From Gluconacetobacter diazotrophicus PA1 5 (GTDB lineage Bacteria > Pseudomonadota > Alphaproteobacteria > Acetobacterales > Acetobacteraceae), in the NCBI RefSeq assembly GCF_000067045.1, contig NC_010125.1, forward strand, positions 3,512,001-3,576,000: 64,000 nt of DNA, given 5' to 3'. Of the stretch, positions 34,986 through 44,869 are shown piece by piece; position 1 is the first letter of the stretch, and every line of letters begins with the position of its first letter. Below the pieces are notes generated by a model that searched no databases, was not told the DNA's origin, and saw nothing but the letters and a program-made list of their open reading frames with translations. Both the position numbers and the translations under genes were made by a program.

Positions 34986-37697
34986 ATGACAGCGCGTCTG
35001 GCCACCACCGCATTAAGCCTCTCCCTGGCTCTTCTGGCCATGCCTCCCTCGGCCATGGCCGCGCGGGTCGAAGCCCCGCCGCCAGCGCGGCCGGCGGCGA
35101 CCGAACAGGCCGATGCCGCGGTGCGGGCCACCCTGCCGAACGGGCTGCGCGTGGTGGTGATCCGCGACCGGCTGGCCCCCGTCGTGACGACCGAGATCAA
35201 TTACCTGGTCGGCGCCAGCGAGGCGCCGAAGGGCTTCCCCGGCACCGCTCACGCGCTGGAACACATGATGTTCCGGGGCAGCGCCGGGCTGGACAAGGAC
35301 CAGTTGGCGGCCATCGGCGCACGGCTGGGCGGCAGCTACAATGCCGACACGACCGAGAACGTCACCCAGTATTTCTACACTGCCCCGGCCGAGGATCTGG
35401 GCGTGATGCTGCGGATCGAGGCGCTGCGCATGCGCGGCCTGGCCCTGAGCGAGGCCGACTGGGAAAAGGAACGCGGCGCGATCGAGCAGGAGGTGGCGCG
35501 CGACCTGTCCAGCCCCAGCTACCAGTACTTGTCGCGCCTGCAATCCATCCTGTTCGCCGGCACGCCGTACGAACATGACGCGCTGGGCACGCGCCCGTCC
35601 TTCGACAAGACCGACGCCGCCCTGCTGCGCGGGTTCTATGACCGCTGGTACGCCCCGAACAACGCCATCCTGGTCATTGCCGGCAATATCGACCCCGACC
35701 GCGCGATCGATCAGGTCCGCGCGGCCTTCGGCGACATTCCGCGCCGTGACCTGCCGGCACGCACGCCGGTCACGCCCGGCCCGGTCAAGGCGCAGACCCT
35801 GCGTTTCCCCACCGATTATCCCGTCGGCCTGACGACCGTGGCCTGGCGCATGCCGGGCCTGACGTCGAAGGATTACGCGGCGGCGCAGATCCTGGCCGAT
35901 GTCCTGTCCAGCCAGCGGGGCGCGCTGTACGCCCTGGTGCCGGCGGGCAAGGCGCTGTTCGCCGGGTTCGAATTCGCCCCCAAGCCCGACGCCGGAATCG
36001 GCATCGCGGTCGCCGCCTTCCCCAAGGGCCAGGACCCCGCCCCCCTGCTGGCCGAAATCAACGCGATCCTCGGCGCCATCCGCCGGAACGGCGTCCCCGC
36101 CGACCTGGTCGAGGCCGCGCGGCGCAAGGAACTGGCGCAACTGGGCTTTTCCGCCAACAGCATCAGCGGACTGGCGGAAAACTGGTCGCAGGCGCTGGCC
36201 GTCATGGGGCTGAACGCGCCCGACGAACTGGGCACCGCGCTGAAATCCGTCACCGTGGCCGACGTCGATCGGCTGGCACGGCAGATCCTGGACCCCGCCC
36301 AGGCCATCACCGCCCAGTTGACCCCCGAGGATTCGGGCAAGCCGGTGGCCGGCAAGGGCTTCGGCGGATCGGAATCCTTCGCCACGCCGCCCGACCATCC
36401 GGTCGCCCTGCCCGACTGGGCGCGCACGGCGCTGTCCACCCTGACCCTGCCACCGCCGGTGGGCCTGCCCAGCGTCTTCACCTACCCCAACGGGCTGCAA
36501 TTGATCGTCCAGCCGGCCCGTGTCAGCCACACCATCTCGGTGTACGGGCAGGTGCGGCAGAACGCGGACATGCAGGAACCGAAGGGGCAGGAAGGCATAG
36601 CCTCGATCACCGAGGACTTGTTCAGCTACGGCACCCGCTCGCTCGACCGGCTGGCGTTCCAGAAGGCGCTGGACGACATCGCGGCGACGGAAAGCGCCGG
36701 CCCCGGCTTCAGCCTGTCGGTCCTGACGCCGGATTTCGAACAGGGCATGCGCCTGCTGGCGGACAACGAACTGCATCCCGCCTTCCCGGACCAGGCGTTC
36801 CAGGTCGTGCGCATGCAGGCGGCACAATCCTATGCCGGCCTGCTGCAGACGCCGGACTACCTGTTCGGCCGCGCGATCAAAGCCGCGGTCTCGCCCCCCG
36901 GCGACCCGACCCTGCGCCAGCCCGATCCGCGCCGGATCATGGGGCTGAGCCTGTCGGACGTGCGCGCCTTCTACGCCAGCGCCTACCGGCCGGACCTGAC
37001 CACCATCGTGGTGGCGGGCGACATCACGCCCGACCGGGCGCGCGACGTCGTGGGCCGCACCTTCGGCGCCTGGCCCCGGCCCGCCGGCCCTACCCCCACG
37101 GTGGACCTGCCGCCGCGCCCCGACAGCCGCGCCGCGCGGACCGAGGTGCCGGATCATACCAGCGTGCAGGATTCGGCCATCCTGGCCGAAAGCCTGGGCC
37201 TGACCGCGTCCCATCCCGACCATTTCGCGCTGAGCGTGGGGAACGAGATCCTGGGCGACGGATTCTCCTCGCGCCTGTATCGCGACCTGCGGGTCAGGAC
37301 CGGCTACGTCTATTCCGTCAGCAGCAATTTTTCATGGTCGCGCCATCGCGGCGGCTACAGCATCAGCTTCGGCGCCGACCCCGACAAGGTCGGCCGCGCC
37401 CGCGACGCCGCCATCCACGATGTCGTCGCCCTGCAGGCCCAGCCGGTGTCCGACGACGAACTGACACTGGCCAAGGCATCCCTGCTGCGCGGTCTGCCGC
37501 TGCAACGCGCCAGCCTGGATTCCATCGCGGCCGAGGATTTGCACCTGGTCAATCTGGGCCTGCCGCTGGACACCCCCGACACGGCCGCCCGCGCCTATTA
37601 CACCATGACCGCCGCCGACGTGCAGAAAGCCTTCCGCACCTGGGTCCGCCCCACCGACCTGGCGGAAATCGTCAAGGGCCCGGCCTCGATCCGCTAA
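34986..37697 (+). CDS. M16 family zinc metallopeptidase (pitrilysin type, two tandem domains)
   Basis: Secreted or periplasmic zinc peptidase. The 903 residues start with a signal peptide (LSLSLALLAMPPSAMA), then an active M16 unit with the inverted zinc motif HALEH (residues 89-93) and NADTTENVTQ downstream, and a second, degenerate unit from about residue 480 lacking that motif, which is the usual arrangement. A GGAG lies 13 bases before the ATG at 34986, a somewhat long spacing. Its TAA stop (37695-37697) is the target of two insertion sequences, so its own terminator now lies 2.4 kb away. Confidence 0.92.
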   Translation: MTARLATTALSLSLALLAMPPSAMAARVEAPPPARPAATEQADAAVRATLPNGLRVVVIRDRLAPVVTTEINYLVGASEAPKGFPGTAHALEHMMFRGSAGLDKDQLAAIGARLGGSYNADTTENVTQYFYTAPAEDLGVMLRIEALRMRGLALSEADWEKERGAIEQEVARDLSSPSYQYLSRLQSILFAGTPYEHDALGTRPSFDKTDAALLRGFYDRWYAPNNAILVIAGNIDPDRAIDQVRAAFGDIPRRDLPARTPVTPGPVKAQTLRFPTDYPVGLTTVAWRMPGLTSKDYAAAQILADVLSSQRGALYALVPAGKALFAGFEFAPKPDAGIGIAVAAFPKGQDPAPLLAEINAILGAIRRNGVPADLVEAARRKELAQLGFSANSISGLAENWSQALAVMGLNAPDELGTALKSVTVADVDRLARQILDPAQAITAQLTPEDSGKPVAGKGFGGSESFATPPDHPVALPDWARTALSTLTLPPPVGLPSVFTYPNGLQLIVQPARVSHTISVYGQVRQNADMQEPKGQEGIASITEDLFSYGTRSLDRLAFQKALDDIAATESAGPGFSLSVLTPDFEQGMRLLADNELHPAFPDQAFQVVRMQAAQSYAGLLQTPDYLFGRAIKAAVSPPGDPTLRQPDPRRIMGLSLSDVRAFYASAYRPDLTTIVVAGDITPDRARDVVGRTFGAWPRPAGPTPTVDLPPRPDSRAARTEVPDHTSVQDSAILAESLGLTASHPDHFALSVGNEILGDGFSSRLYRDLRVRTGYVYSVSSNFSWSRHRGGYSISFGADPDKVGRARDAAIHDVVALQAQPVSDDELTLAKASLLRGLPLQRASLDSIAAEDLHLVNLGLPLDTPDTAARAYYTMTAADVQKAFRTWVRPTDLAEIVKGPASIR

Positions 37698-37713
37698 GAG
37701 CCTGTTTGGAAAG

Positions 37714-38536
37714 TCATGGATGAGCGTTTCTTCGGGTGAGATTGGCGCCCATGGCGACGAAGATCATGGCCTGTGAGACATCGATGCGACGCTCGTAATC
37801 GCGCACGAGGCGTCGCCATCGGGTCATCCATCCGAAGGTTCGCTCCACGACCCAGCGCCGGGGGAGAACCTCAAAGCCTTTCGCTCCGTCCCTGCGACGG
37901 ATCACCTCGACGACGAAGTCCAGGTAGGCAGCCTTGTCCATCAACTGGAGCCGGTCATAGGCACCGTCCGCGAATAGATGCTTGACCCACGGCCAGCGCT
38001 TGCGGATCGCGTCCAGGATCATCTGCGCTCCGGCGCTGTCGGAGATGTCCGCCGGCGTCAGGTTGACCATCAGCAGGCGTCCGTCCGTATCCACGGCGAT
38101 ATGCCGCTTGCGCCCGACAATCTTCTTTCCAGCGTCGTAACCTCTTGTTTTCGCGTGCGGCGCCTTGATGCTCTGGCTGTCGATCACTCCGGCCGAAGGG
38201 CTGGCTTCACGGCCCGAGCGCTCCCGGTCAAGCATCAGTTCCACATCATGAATGGTCTGGAACAGGAACCGCCGGGCCAATTCCTGAACCAACCATAGAC
38301 CGTAGGCCAATGCCGAAATGGATGGGAAGAATTGGAAAAGAGAAGGAGGATCCCCCCCCCCCCCCCTCCGCGTTGATCACCTCGCGGAATTCGATCTCGC
38401 GCGGACGCCCCGTGCGTCCCGGCTCGGGCATCAGTGGCGCGATGCGCGCCCATTCCTCCTCCGTCATATCAGACGGATAACGCTTCGTCTTGCGGGTAAT
38501 CCTGGCCATGCGGCCTCTCTGCTCTGGCGTCCACAT
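37714..38536 (-). pseudogene. IS5-family transposase, disrupted
   Basis: Start MWTPEQRGRM then RYPSDMTEEEWARIAPLMPE, and a C-terminal part with GVIDSQSIKA, KIVGRKRHIAVDTDG, FADGAYDR and RRWVVERTFGWMTRWRRLVRDYERR, covering the DDE catalytic residues. Between GRPREIEFREVINA and LPIHFG the expected sequence is replaced by a run of 15 C (38352-38366) plus an unrelated pyrimidine-rich stretch, and at least one further frameshift occurs before ELARRFLFQTIHDVE. As given, it cannot make transposase. The poly-C next to GGATCC hints at a cloning or gap-closure artefact. Confidence 0.85.
38352..38366. repeat. 15-base poly-C tract inside the IS5 transposase gene
   Basis: A run of 15 Cs immediately after GGAT on the plus strand, with no counterpart in intact transposases of this type. 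Such tracts are rare in GC-rich bacterial coding DNA outside phase-variable genes and are also a common product of poor gap closure. Confidence 0.9.
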
Positions 38537-38581
38537 CCAGAGCTTGAATCACACTTCAGCGACTTTCCAAACAGGCTCTAA

Positions 38582-40039
38582 GCAGGCTGTCGGGTTGGGG
38601 TACCTGGCTCTGGCGATCTGCGGTAAGCTTTCAGGATGAGCAGCTTCATTCCGTTTGATCGATCGCAGCCGTATCTTCTGCCGCCGGATCTGAAGTCATG
38701 GCTGCCGTCGGACGATGTGGCGCATTTCATCGTGGCGGCGGTAGAGCGGGTGCCGTTGAGGGCATTTTCCGTTCCTGTGCGGACTGGCGGCAAGGCGCAG
38801 TATCATCCGCGCCTGATGCTGGCGCTGCTGATTTACGCCTATGCGAACGGCGTGTTCTCATCGCGTCGGATCGAACGGGCGACATATCGTGATATCGGTA
38901 TGCGCTTTGTGGCGGCGAACCTGCATCCTGACCATGACACGATCGCGACGTTCCGGCGCGGCAACCGCACGGCGATCGAGGCAGCGTTCATGCATGTACT
39001 CCTGCTGGCACGCGAGACGGGACTGGTGCGGCTTGGCACGGTGTCGATCGACGGCACGAAGATCGATGCCAATGCCTCGAAATACCGTTCCATTCGTTAT
39101 GATCGCGCGAAAGAGCTGCGCGAGAAACTGGTTACCGATATCTCCACCCTGATGGAACGGGCAGAGGCGGTGGATACAACCGATGTGGATCATCAGGCGT
39201 TGCCGGAGGAACTGGCCCGGCGGGAGGCTCTGAAGGCAAAGCTGGATGAAGCCTGTGCGCGACTGGAGGCGGAAGCCCGCGAGCAGGCCAAGACCGCCCG
39301 ACCAGAATATGAGCGCAAGAAGGCAGCTTTTGATGCGAAGCGGGGACGGCGCGGTCGGCCGCCGAAAGAACCGGACGATGAACCGCCACCAGACCGGCAG
39401 ATCAACCTGACCGATCCGGACAGCAAGCTGATGCGCCGCTCCGACGCGCATGAATACCGGCAAGCCTACAATGCCCAGGCCGTGTCATATGGATGTGCCG
39501 AGGGCAGCCAGTTGATCTTGGAAAATGGCGTCGTTGCGACGACGGCGGACGCGCCCAGCTTCGCCGCCACCATCCTGGGTATGGAGGAGAGGATCGGCCT
39601 GCCACGAACCGTCCTCGCCGACACGGGTTTCGCCAGCGGCAAAGCCGTCGAAACGTTGCAGGCCAGCGGCGTGGACCCGCTGGTCGCCATCGGACGCCCT
39701 GTGAATCGGCGCCCTTATGACTTCCGGCCAGAACCGCCACCCAGGGAGCCGCGCCGGATCACCGAGCCCTGGCGCCTGGAAATGAAGGCCAGGCTGCAAC
39801 AGAACCCGGCAAAAGCCCTTTACGCCTTACGCAAGCAGACCGTCGAACCGGTCTTCGGTATCATCAAGAGCGCCATGGGCTTCACCCGTTTCCATCTCCG
39901 TGGCCTCCCCAACGTCGCAACAGAATGGACGCTCGTCGCCCTCGCATATAATTGCCGTAGGATCACGCGACTGACGGCCGCATAAACGCCGTCGTCGCCA
40001 TCACTCATCACTACGGCAGCGCCCAATCCGACAGCCTGC
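38582..40039 (+). mobile_element. IS1182-like insertion sequence, about 1458 bp
   Basis: Ends GCAGGCTGTCGGGTTGG and CCAATCCGACAGCCTGC form 17-base inverted repeats with one mismatch. TAA flanks both sides (38579-38581 and 40040-40042), the same trinucleotide duplicated by the neighbouring IS5 copy. It holds one intact transposase gene at 38636-39985. It inserted immediately next to the IS5 element in the tail of the M16 gene. Confidence 0.9.
38636..39985 (+). CDS. IS1182-family transposase
   Basis: The 449 residues look complete: N-terminal DUF772-type domain (SFIPFDRSQPYLLPPDLKSW, YRDIGMRFVAANLHPDHDTI), a basic, coiled-coil middle (residues 165-250) and a DDE domain with aspartates in SIDGTKIDANASKYRS and VLADTGFASGKAVE and a glutamate in TVEPVFGIIKSAMGF. 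The frame is unbroken, so the element could still move, unlike its IS5 neighbour. Confidence 0.93.
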   Translation: MSSFIPFDRSQPYLLPPDLKSWLPSDDVAHFIVAAVERVPLRAFSVPVRTGGKAQYHPRLMLALLIYAYANGVFSSRRIERATYRDIGMRFVAANLHPDHDTIATFRRGNRTAIEAAFMHVLLLARETGLVRLGTVSIDGTKIDANASKYRSIRYDRAKELREKLVTDISTLMERAEAVDTTDVDHQALPEELARREALKAKLDEACARLEAEAREQAKTARPEYERKKAAFDAKRGRRGRPPKEPDDEPPPDRQINLTDPDSKLMRRSDAHEYRQAYNAQAVSYGCAEGSQLILENGVVATTADAPSFAATILGMEERIGLPRTVLADTGFASGKAVETLQASGVDPLVAIGRPVNRRPYDFRPEPPPREPRRITEPWRLEMKARLQQNPAKALYALRKQTVEPVFGIIKSAMGFTRFHLRGLPNVATEWTLVALAYNCRRITRLTAA

Positions 40040-40066
40040 TAAGAGCGAAACACCAGGGACCACCGG

Positions 40067-40104
40067 CCGCCTACCCCGAATACGAACCGGGGCAGGCGGT
40101 TTTT
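40067..40104 (+). terminator. Rho-independent terminator (originally of the M16 gene)
   Basis: CCGCCTACCCCG (40067-40078) pairs, with one mismatch, with CGGGGCAGGCGG (40088-40099), followed by five Ts. Removing the two IS elements would put this hairpin about 25 bases after the M16 stop. It also backs onto the stop of the convergent aldo/keto reductase gene. Confidence 0.88.
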
Positions 40105-41097
40105 CTACAGCACCGACAGGATCTGCTCGATCCGCGCCAGTTCGGCCTCGCTGAACGCAATGTTGCGCACGGCATCCAGCGTTTCGTCCAGTTGCGGCAC
40201 GGTGCGCGCGCCCACGATGGCCGACGTGACCCGCGCATCGCGCAGGGTCCACGCAATGGCCATCTGCGCCAGGCTCTGCCCGCGTGCACGCGCCAGCCCG
40301 TCCAGGCCACGTATGGCATCGAGCAGCGCGGGCGTCAGCACCTCCGGGTCCAGATACCGGCTTCTGGCGGCACGGGATTCCGCCGGAACGCCATCCAGGT
40401 ATTTGTCGGTCAGCAGTCCCTGCGCCAGGGGCGAGAAGACGACACACCCCGCGCCGACCTGTTCCAGCGCGGCAAACAGGTCCCGTTCGATCGCGCGGTT
40501 CAGCAGCGAATAGACAGGCTGATGCACCAGCAGCGGCACGCCCGCCTGGCGTAGCAGCGCCGCCGCCTGCAGCGTGCTGTCCGCGTCGTAGGACGAAATC
40601 CCGACATACAGCGCCTTGCCCTGGCGGTGCGCGTGGACCAGCGCGCCCACGGTTTCCTCCAGCGGGACATCGGGGGTCGGACGGTGGGAATAGAAAATAT
40701 CCACGTACTCGAGCCCCATGCGCCCGAGGCTCTGGTCCAGCGAGGACAGCACATACTTGCGCGACCCGCCATTGCCGTACGGACCGGGCCACATGTCCCA
40801 TCCCGCCTTTGTGGAAATGACCAGCTCGTCGCGATGCGCGCGGAAATCCCTTTTCAGGATCTCGCCAAAATTCCGTTCGGCCGAACCGTAGGGCGTGCCG
40901 TAATTGTTCGCGAGGTCGAAATGCGTCACGCCCCGGTCGAACGCACGCCGGATCACCGCGCGCCCCGTCGCGAACACATCGGTGTCCCCGAAATTATGCC
41001 ACAGCCCCAGCGATATGGGGGGCAGGTCCAGGCCGGAACGCCCGCACCGCCTGAAGGATGCCGTGTCGTACCGGGCAGGAGAAGGAAACCAGTCCAT
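40105..41097 (-). CDS. Aldo/keto reductase, YghZ/Gpr-like
   Basis: NADPH-dependent carbonyl reductase. The 330 residues start with GLDLPPISLGLWHNFGDTD, characteristic of the L-glyceraldehyde-3-phosphate reductase group; catalytic Asp/Tyr lie in HFDLANNYGTPYGSAERNFG, Lys in ISTKAGWDMWPGPYG, His in DIFYSHRPTP, and the cofactor end is SAIVGARTVPQLDE. It is the last of three minus-strand genes after the TonB receptor and MFS transporter, so it may process the imported compound. Confidence 0.93.
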   Translation of the reverse strand: MDWFPSPARYDTASFRRCGRSGLDLPPISLGLWHNFGDTDVFATGRAVIRRAFDRGVTHFDLANNYGTPYGSAERNFGEILKRDFRAHRDELVISTKAGWDMWPGPYGNGGSRKYVLSSLDQSLGRMGLEYVDIFYSHRPTPDVPLEETVGALVHAHRQGKALYVGISSYDADSTLQAAALLRQAGVPLLVHQPVYSLLNRAIERDLFAALEQVGAGCVVFSPLAQGLLTDKYLDGVPAESRAARSRYLDPEVLTPALLDAIRGLDGLARARGQSLAQMAIAWTLRDARVTSAIVGARTVPQLDETLDAVRNIAFSEAELARIEQILSVL

Positions 41098-41153
41098 AAA
41101 AACGCTATCCTGTCAAAACGATGAACACACATGACATCTGACGCCACACGGCG

Positions 41154-42499
41154 TCAGGCCACACACGGGGACACCCCGGAAGACGATCCGGCAGGCGGCG
41201 CGGAAGCCGCGTTCAGGGATATCCCGGCGGGAATTTCAGGCCCCGCGCCAGACGGTGCGGACCGGAAGGCGCGCTCCAGCCACCCCGGCCCCGCCCAGGC
41301 GCGCAGAACGCCCCATGCCGCCAGATAGGACAGGCTGCAGGCCCCCAGGACAAACGGCATGGGCACGAAGCCGGTCAGCCACAGCAGGGCCGCGCCACCC
41401 AGGTTGCCGCAGAACGCGCCAATGCCCATCACGCGCCCCACCAGGGCGGAGGGCGCCCATTCGGTCACGATCCCGAACAGGTTGGTCGAAAAAACCTGAT
41501 GCGCCATCAGGCCCAGTGCAAAAGCCCGATTCCCGCAAGGCCCGTGTGGGTGGCATGGACGAACAGCATGGGCACGACGCACAGCGCCGCACCGCCCATG
41601 ACCGTGCGCCGCGCCCGCTCGCGCGATCCCGCATGCGCCGGCAGCAGCGCCGGCAGCACCCCGCCGAGGACGGACCCCAGCCCGGCCCCGACATACACCG
41701 CGCCCGACGCGACGCCCACGCCGCGCAGCCCCAGGCCGAACTGCGTGTGCAGGATATCGGGCAGCCAGTACAGCAGCAGCCACCATGTCGCGTCCGACAG
41801 CACCTTGCACAGGGAAAACACCGCGACGAAGCGCCGCACATCCCCATGTGCGAGGCTACCTGCCTCGCTTCGGGACCCGTCCGTCCGCGCGGGTTGCGCG
41901 GCCCCATCCTCGCGGGCGGGCCGTGCCTTCGGCAGGCCGGCGCACCACAGCGCCGCCAGTACCAGCCCGGTCGCGCCCAGCCCCGCCACAAGCGCCTTCC
42001 ACCCGACCCAGGGCAGCAACAGCCCCGCCAGGACGGGGGTGAGCACCGCCGCCACGTTGGGCACGGCGTTGACCATGCCGATCAACCGGCCCCGTTCGGC
42101 GCGCGGCACGGTGGTGGCCACGACCTTCATCACGCTGGGCATGCCCGCGCCCTCCAGCGCGCCCAGCGTCGCGCGCACCAGCACGAAGCCGCGCACCGAC
42201 GTCACCACCGCATGCAGGACGGTCATCAGGCTCCAGCCCGCCAACGCGGTGCCCAGCACCCGGCGCGAGCCGAACCGGTCCACCAGCCAGCCCGAGACCA
42301 GCAGGCTGCCGGCGGAGGCGACCTGCGTCCAGAGCGAGATCCGGGCGTAATCGCGCGTGCTCCAGCCGAATGTCCGGTCCAGCACCGGCTTGATCAGGGC
42401 GATGATCTGCCGGTCCGCCGTGGACACCACGACGATCAGGCACAACACGATCAGCGTGGCAGGCGGAAATCCCGCCCGGAGCCTGAATGCACGGGCCAT
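41154..42499 (-). pseudogene. MFS transporter, frameshifted
   Basis: Proton-linked carrier with about 12 helices. From the ATG at 42499 the frame reads FPPATLIVLCLIVVVSTADR and shows the MFS loop motif WLVDRFGSRRVLG. It ends early after HTGLAGIGLLHWA; the continuation FALGLMAHQVFSTNLFGIVT runs in another frame to a stop at 41154. One missing base in CCC at 41525-41527 explains the break. It starts three bases after the TonB receptor stop, so the two are one message and probably transport the same or related compounds. The deletion may be a sequencing error. Confidence 0.85.
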
Positions 42500-42502
42500 G
42501 AT

Positions 42503-44869
42503 TCAGAATTCCTTGCGCAGGACGAAGCCGCCATACCGTCCGTAGTCGCGCGGCAGGAAATCCGCCGTGCCGCCCAGGACGCCATAGCTGATGTAGGACA
42601 GATAATGGGTGTTGATGGCATTGCGCATGACCAGCGAGAGCTGCAGCCTGAGCTTGCTGTCACGCAGGGTCGTGCTCATGTTCCAGATGCCGTAAGCCTT
42701 CTGCACCGTATCGGGCGTTTCGGTCAGCGCGAACTGCGTGCGGCTCTGCCAGGTGTAGTCGCTGTCCACCGAGACGGAGAAACGATCGTTCAGCGCGCGG
42801 GTGTAGTCGGCATTCAGCACGAATTTCCAGCGCGGGGCGAAGGGCAGCGGCTCGCCATTGACGTTGCACGATGCCGGCGCGCCGGCCGGGCAGTTGAACC
42901 GGTCCACCACGGCATAGTCGTAGGTGAGGTTTCCGCCCAGGGTCAGGTCGCGCAGGACATGCGCGGAAATATCGCCTTCCACACCCTTGGAGGAAACCGA
43001 GCCGGCATTGATCATGCGATAGACCGCGCCCCCGTTCACATTGTCGAGGAAATTGGCCTGGAAGTTTGAAAAATCCTCGATGAAGGCGGCAAAATTCGCG
43101 GTGATCCGACGGTGCCAGAACTGCGATTTCAACCCGATCTCGTACGTATTGTTCTGCTCGGGCCTGAGCACCTGCGCATCCGTGGCCTGCATGTTGAAAA
43201 ACGTGTTGTACGCCGGACCCTTGTAGCCGTGGGAATAGGTGAAATACGCCTGCATGTCGGACAGGACGTCATATTGCAGTCCGATCCGGTCCACATAACC
43301 GTTCTGCGACGTGGAGCCGGTCGAGGCATAGGATGGGCGGATGCCCAGGACCGGATTGGCCGCCGTCGCGGTCGAGTTGCGCGCCATGTTGTACGCTAGG
43401 TCGTCACGCAGAAGGCGCAACCCCAGGATGCCGCGAAAGCGCTTCGTGAAGTTCAGGTTTCCTTCGGCGAAAACGGCATAGTTGTTGTTGGCTATGCCAT
43501 AATGCGAAACGCCGTAGCCCGGGTTGGGCGTCGCGGGCGTGCCGACCAGCACGTCGCGGCTGTACACTTCCTGGTCCAGGCTGTGCAGGTAGTAGAACCC
43601 CGCGACATAGTCGAAGAAATGACCGCGCGGAGAGGCGACGCGCGCCTCTTCGGATGCCTGCCAGAAATTGAGCAGCCCATGATCATGGACATTGGTCACG
43701 CCCGCCGGCACGGAACCCAGACCGTCGTAATCCTGGTCCTGGACATTCTGCCAGCGGCGGTAGCCCGAAATGGATGTCAGCTTGTATCCGCCGGCGAATT
43801 CCCGGTCCAGGGTGATGGATGCCCCCCCTGAATGGTCCACGGAACGGCTCTGGATATTGTTGCTGACCTCGGTGTTGTTGCGCGAGGGCGTAATGCCTTC
43901 CGCCTTCAGGGCCGCCGCCAGCGTCGGATTGGACGTGGCCACGTTCGTGGGAAAGGCAATCTGCGAGGTCGAGGAATAGACCCCGCTCGGCACCAGGTCG
44001 TTCTGGTACATATAGTCCAGGCCCAACGTGACCTGCGTGCGATCATCCGGCGTCCATAGGAATTTCGAGCGCACGCCACGGTGTTCGTACCCGTTCACCA
44101 TCGTGTTGCTGGCGATGTTGGTGACGTTGCCGTCAAACCCGCCGACCAGGAAATCAGCGTTCGCGATCAGCTTCGACGGCACCAGCGTGCCGGACACGCC
44201 GCCCGTCAGCCGATACTCGTTCCCCGAGAAATACGACCCTTCGGTATAGGCATGGAAATCCGCCGTCGGCCTGTCGGTCACGATATTGACCGCGCCGGCG
44301 GAGGCGTTTTTTCCGAACAGCGTGCCCTGCGGCCCGCGCATGACCTCCACCTGGCTCAAGCCCACGATATCGGTCGTGGCCATGCCCGGCCGCGCCAGCA
44401 CCACCCCGTCGATCACGGTCGAGACCGATGGCTCCACCCCCGGCGACGTCGAAATGGTGCCGATCCCGCGTATGAAGATCGCCCTGTCCTTGGACGAGGC
44501 ATTGGCGCGGAAGTTGGCCGAGGGAACGAATTCGAAAATTCCTTGCAAATCATGGACATTATCGCGCCGCGCCTGGCTTGCGGTATAGACCGAAGTCGCA
44601 ACCGGGACCTTCTGCAGGGGTTCGCTGCGGCGGCGCACGCTGACCGTGACCTCCTCCGTCTTCACGGGCTGCGCGGTGCCGGAGCCGGAGCCGGCAGCAG
44701 CCTCCGGCCGGCCGTGAACCCCTACGGCACGCTTCTGCGGGGCGGTGCTTGCCGCGCCCGCATTCATGCTCAGGGCACAGCCCAGCGACGTCACGGACAT
44801 ACTCCAGACAATTCGGCGCAAACCAGGGGGCATGACTGACATCGATAATTTCACCATTAAAACGTGCAT
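42503..44869 (-). CDS. TonB-dependent outer-membrane receptor
   Basis: Energised outer-membrane gate. The 788 residues include a signal sequence (SMSVTSLGCALSMNAGAAS), a TonB box-like segment before EVTVSVRRRSEPLQKVPVAT, a plug domain (IFIRGIGTISTSPGVEPSVS, VEVMRGPQGTLFGKNASAGA) and a 22-strand barrel ending GGFVLRKEF, with a terminal Phe. Several in-frame ATGs exist near the start; the exact one is uncertain. A good promoter lies just upstream. Divergent from the TauD-type gene. Confidence 0.92.
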   Translation of the reverse strand: MHVLMVKLSMSVMPPGLRRIVWSMSVTSLGCALSMNAGAASTAPQKRAVGVHGRPEAAAGSGSGTAQPVKTEEVTVSVRRRSEPLQKVPVATSVYTASQARRDNVHDLQGIFEFVPSANFRANASSKDRAIFIRGIGTISTSPGVEPSVSTVIDGVVLARPGMATTDIVGLSQVEVMRGPQGTLFGKNASAGAVNIVTDRPTADFHAYTEGSYFSGNEYRLTGGVSGTLVPSKLIANADFLVGGFDGNVTNIASNTMVNGYEHRGVRSKFLWTPDDRTQVTLGLDYMYQNDLVPSGVYSSTSQIAFPTNVATSNPTLAAALKAEGITPSRNNTEVSNNIQSRSVDHSGGASITLDREFAGGYKLTSISGYRRWQNVQDQDYDGLGSVPAGVTNVHDHGLLNFWQASEEARVASPRGHFFDYVAGFYYLHSLDQEVYSRDVLVGTPATPNPGYGVSHYGIANNNYAVFAEGNLNFTKRFRGILGLRLLRDDLAYNMARNSTATAANPVLGIRPSYASTGSTSQNGYVDRIGLQYDVLSDMQAYFTYSHGYKGPAYNTFFNMQATDAQVLRPEQNNTYEIGLKSQFWHRRITANFAAFIEDFSNFQANFLDNVNGGAVYRMINAGSVSSKGVEGDISAHVLRDLTLGGNLTYDYAVVDRFNCPAGAPASCNVNGEPLPFAPRWKFVLNADYTRALNDRFSVSVDSDYTWQSRTQFALTETPDTVQKAYGIWNMSTTLRDSKLRLQLSLVMRNAINTHYLSYISYGVLGGTADFLPRDYGRYGGFVLRKEF

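Larger units (their letters stand above)
37698..38578 (-). mobile_element. IS5-family insertion sequence, 881 bp
   Basis: Ends are perfect 18-base inverted repeats: GAGCCTGTTTGGAAAGTC at 37698-37715 and its complement at 38561-38578. Both sides carry TAA (37695-37697 and 38579-38581), a three-base target duplication typical of IS5 relatives. The left copy is the stop codon of the M16 peptidase. The element contains one damaged transposase gene and an odd 15-C run. Confidence 0.93.

Noticed and set aside
35013-37223. 736-codon minus-strand frame opposite the M16 peptidase
   Set aside because: Antisense shadow of a GC-rich gene; no domain.
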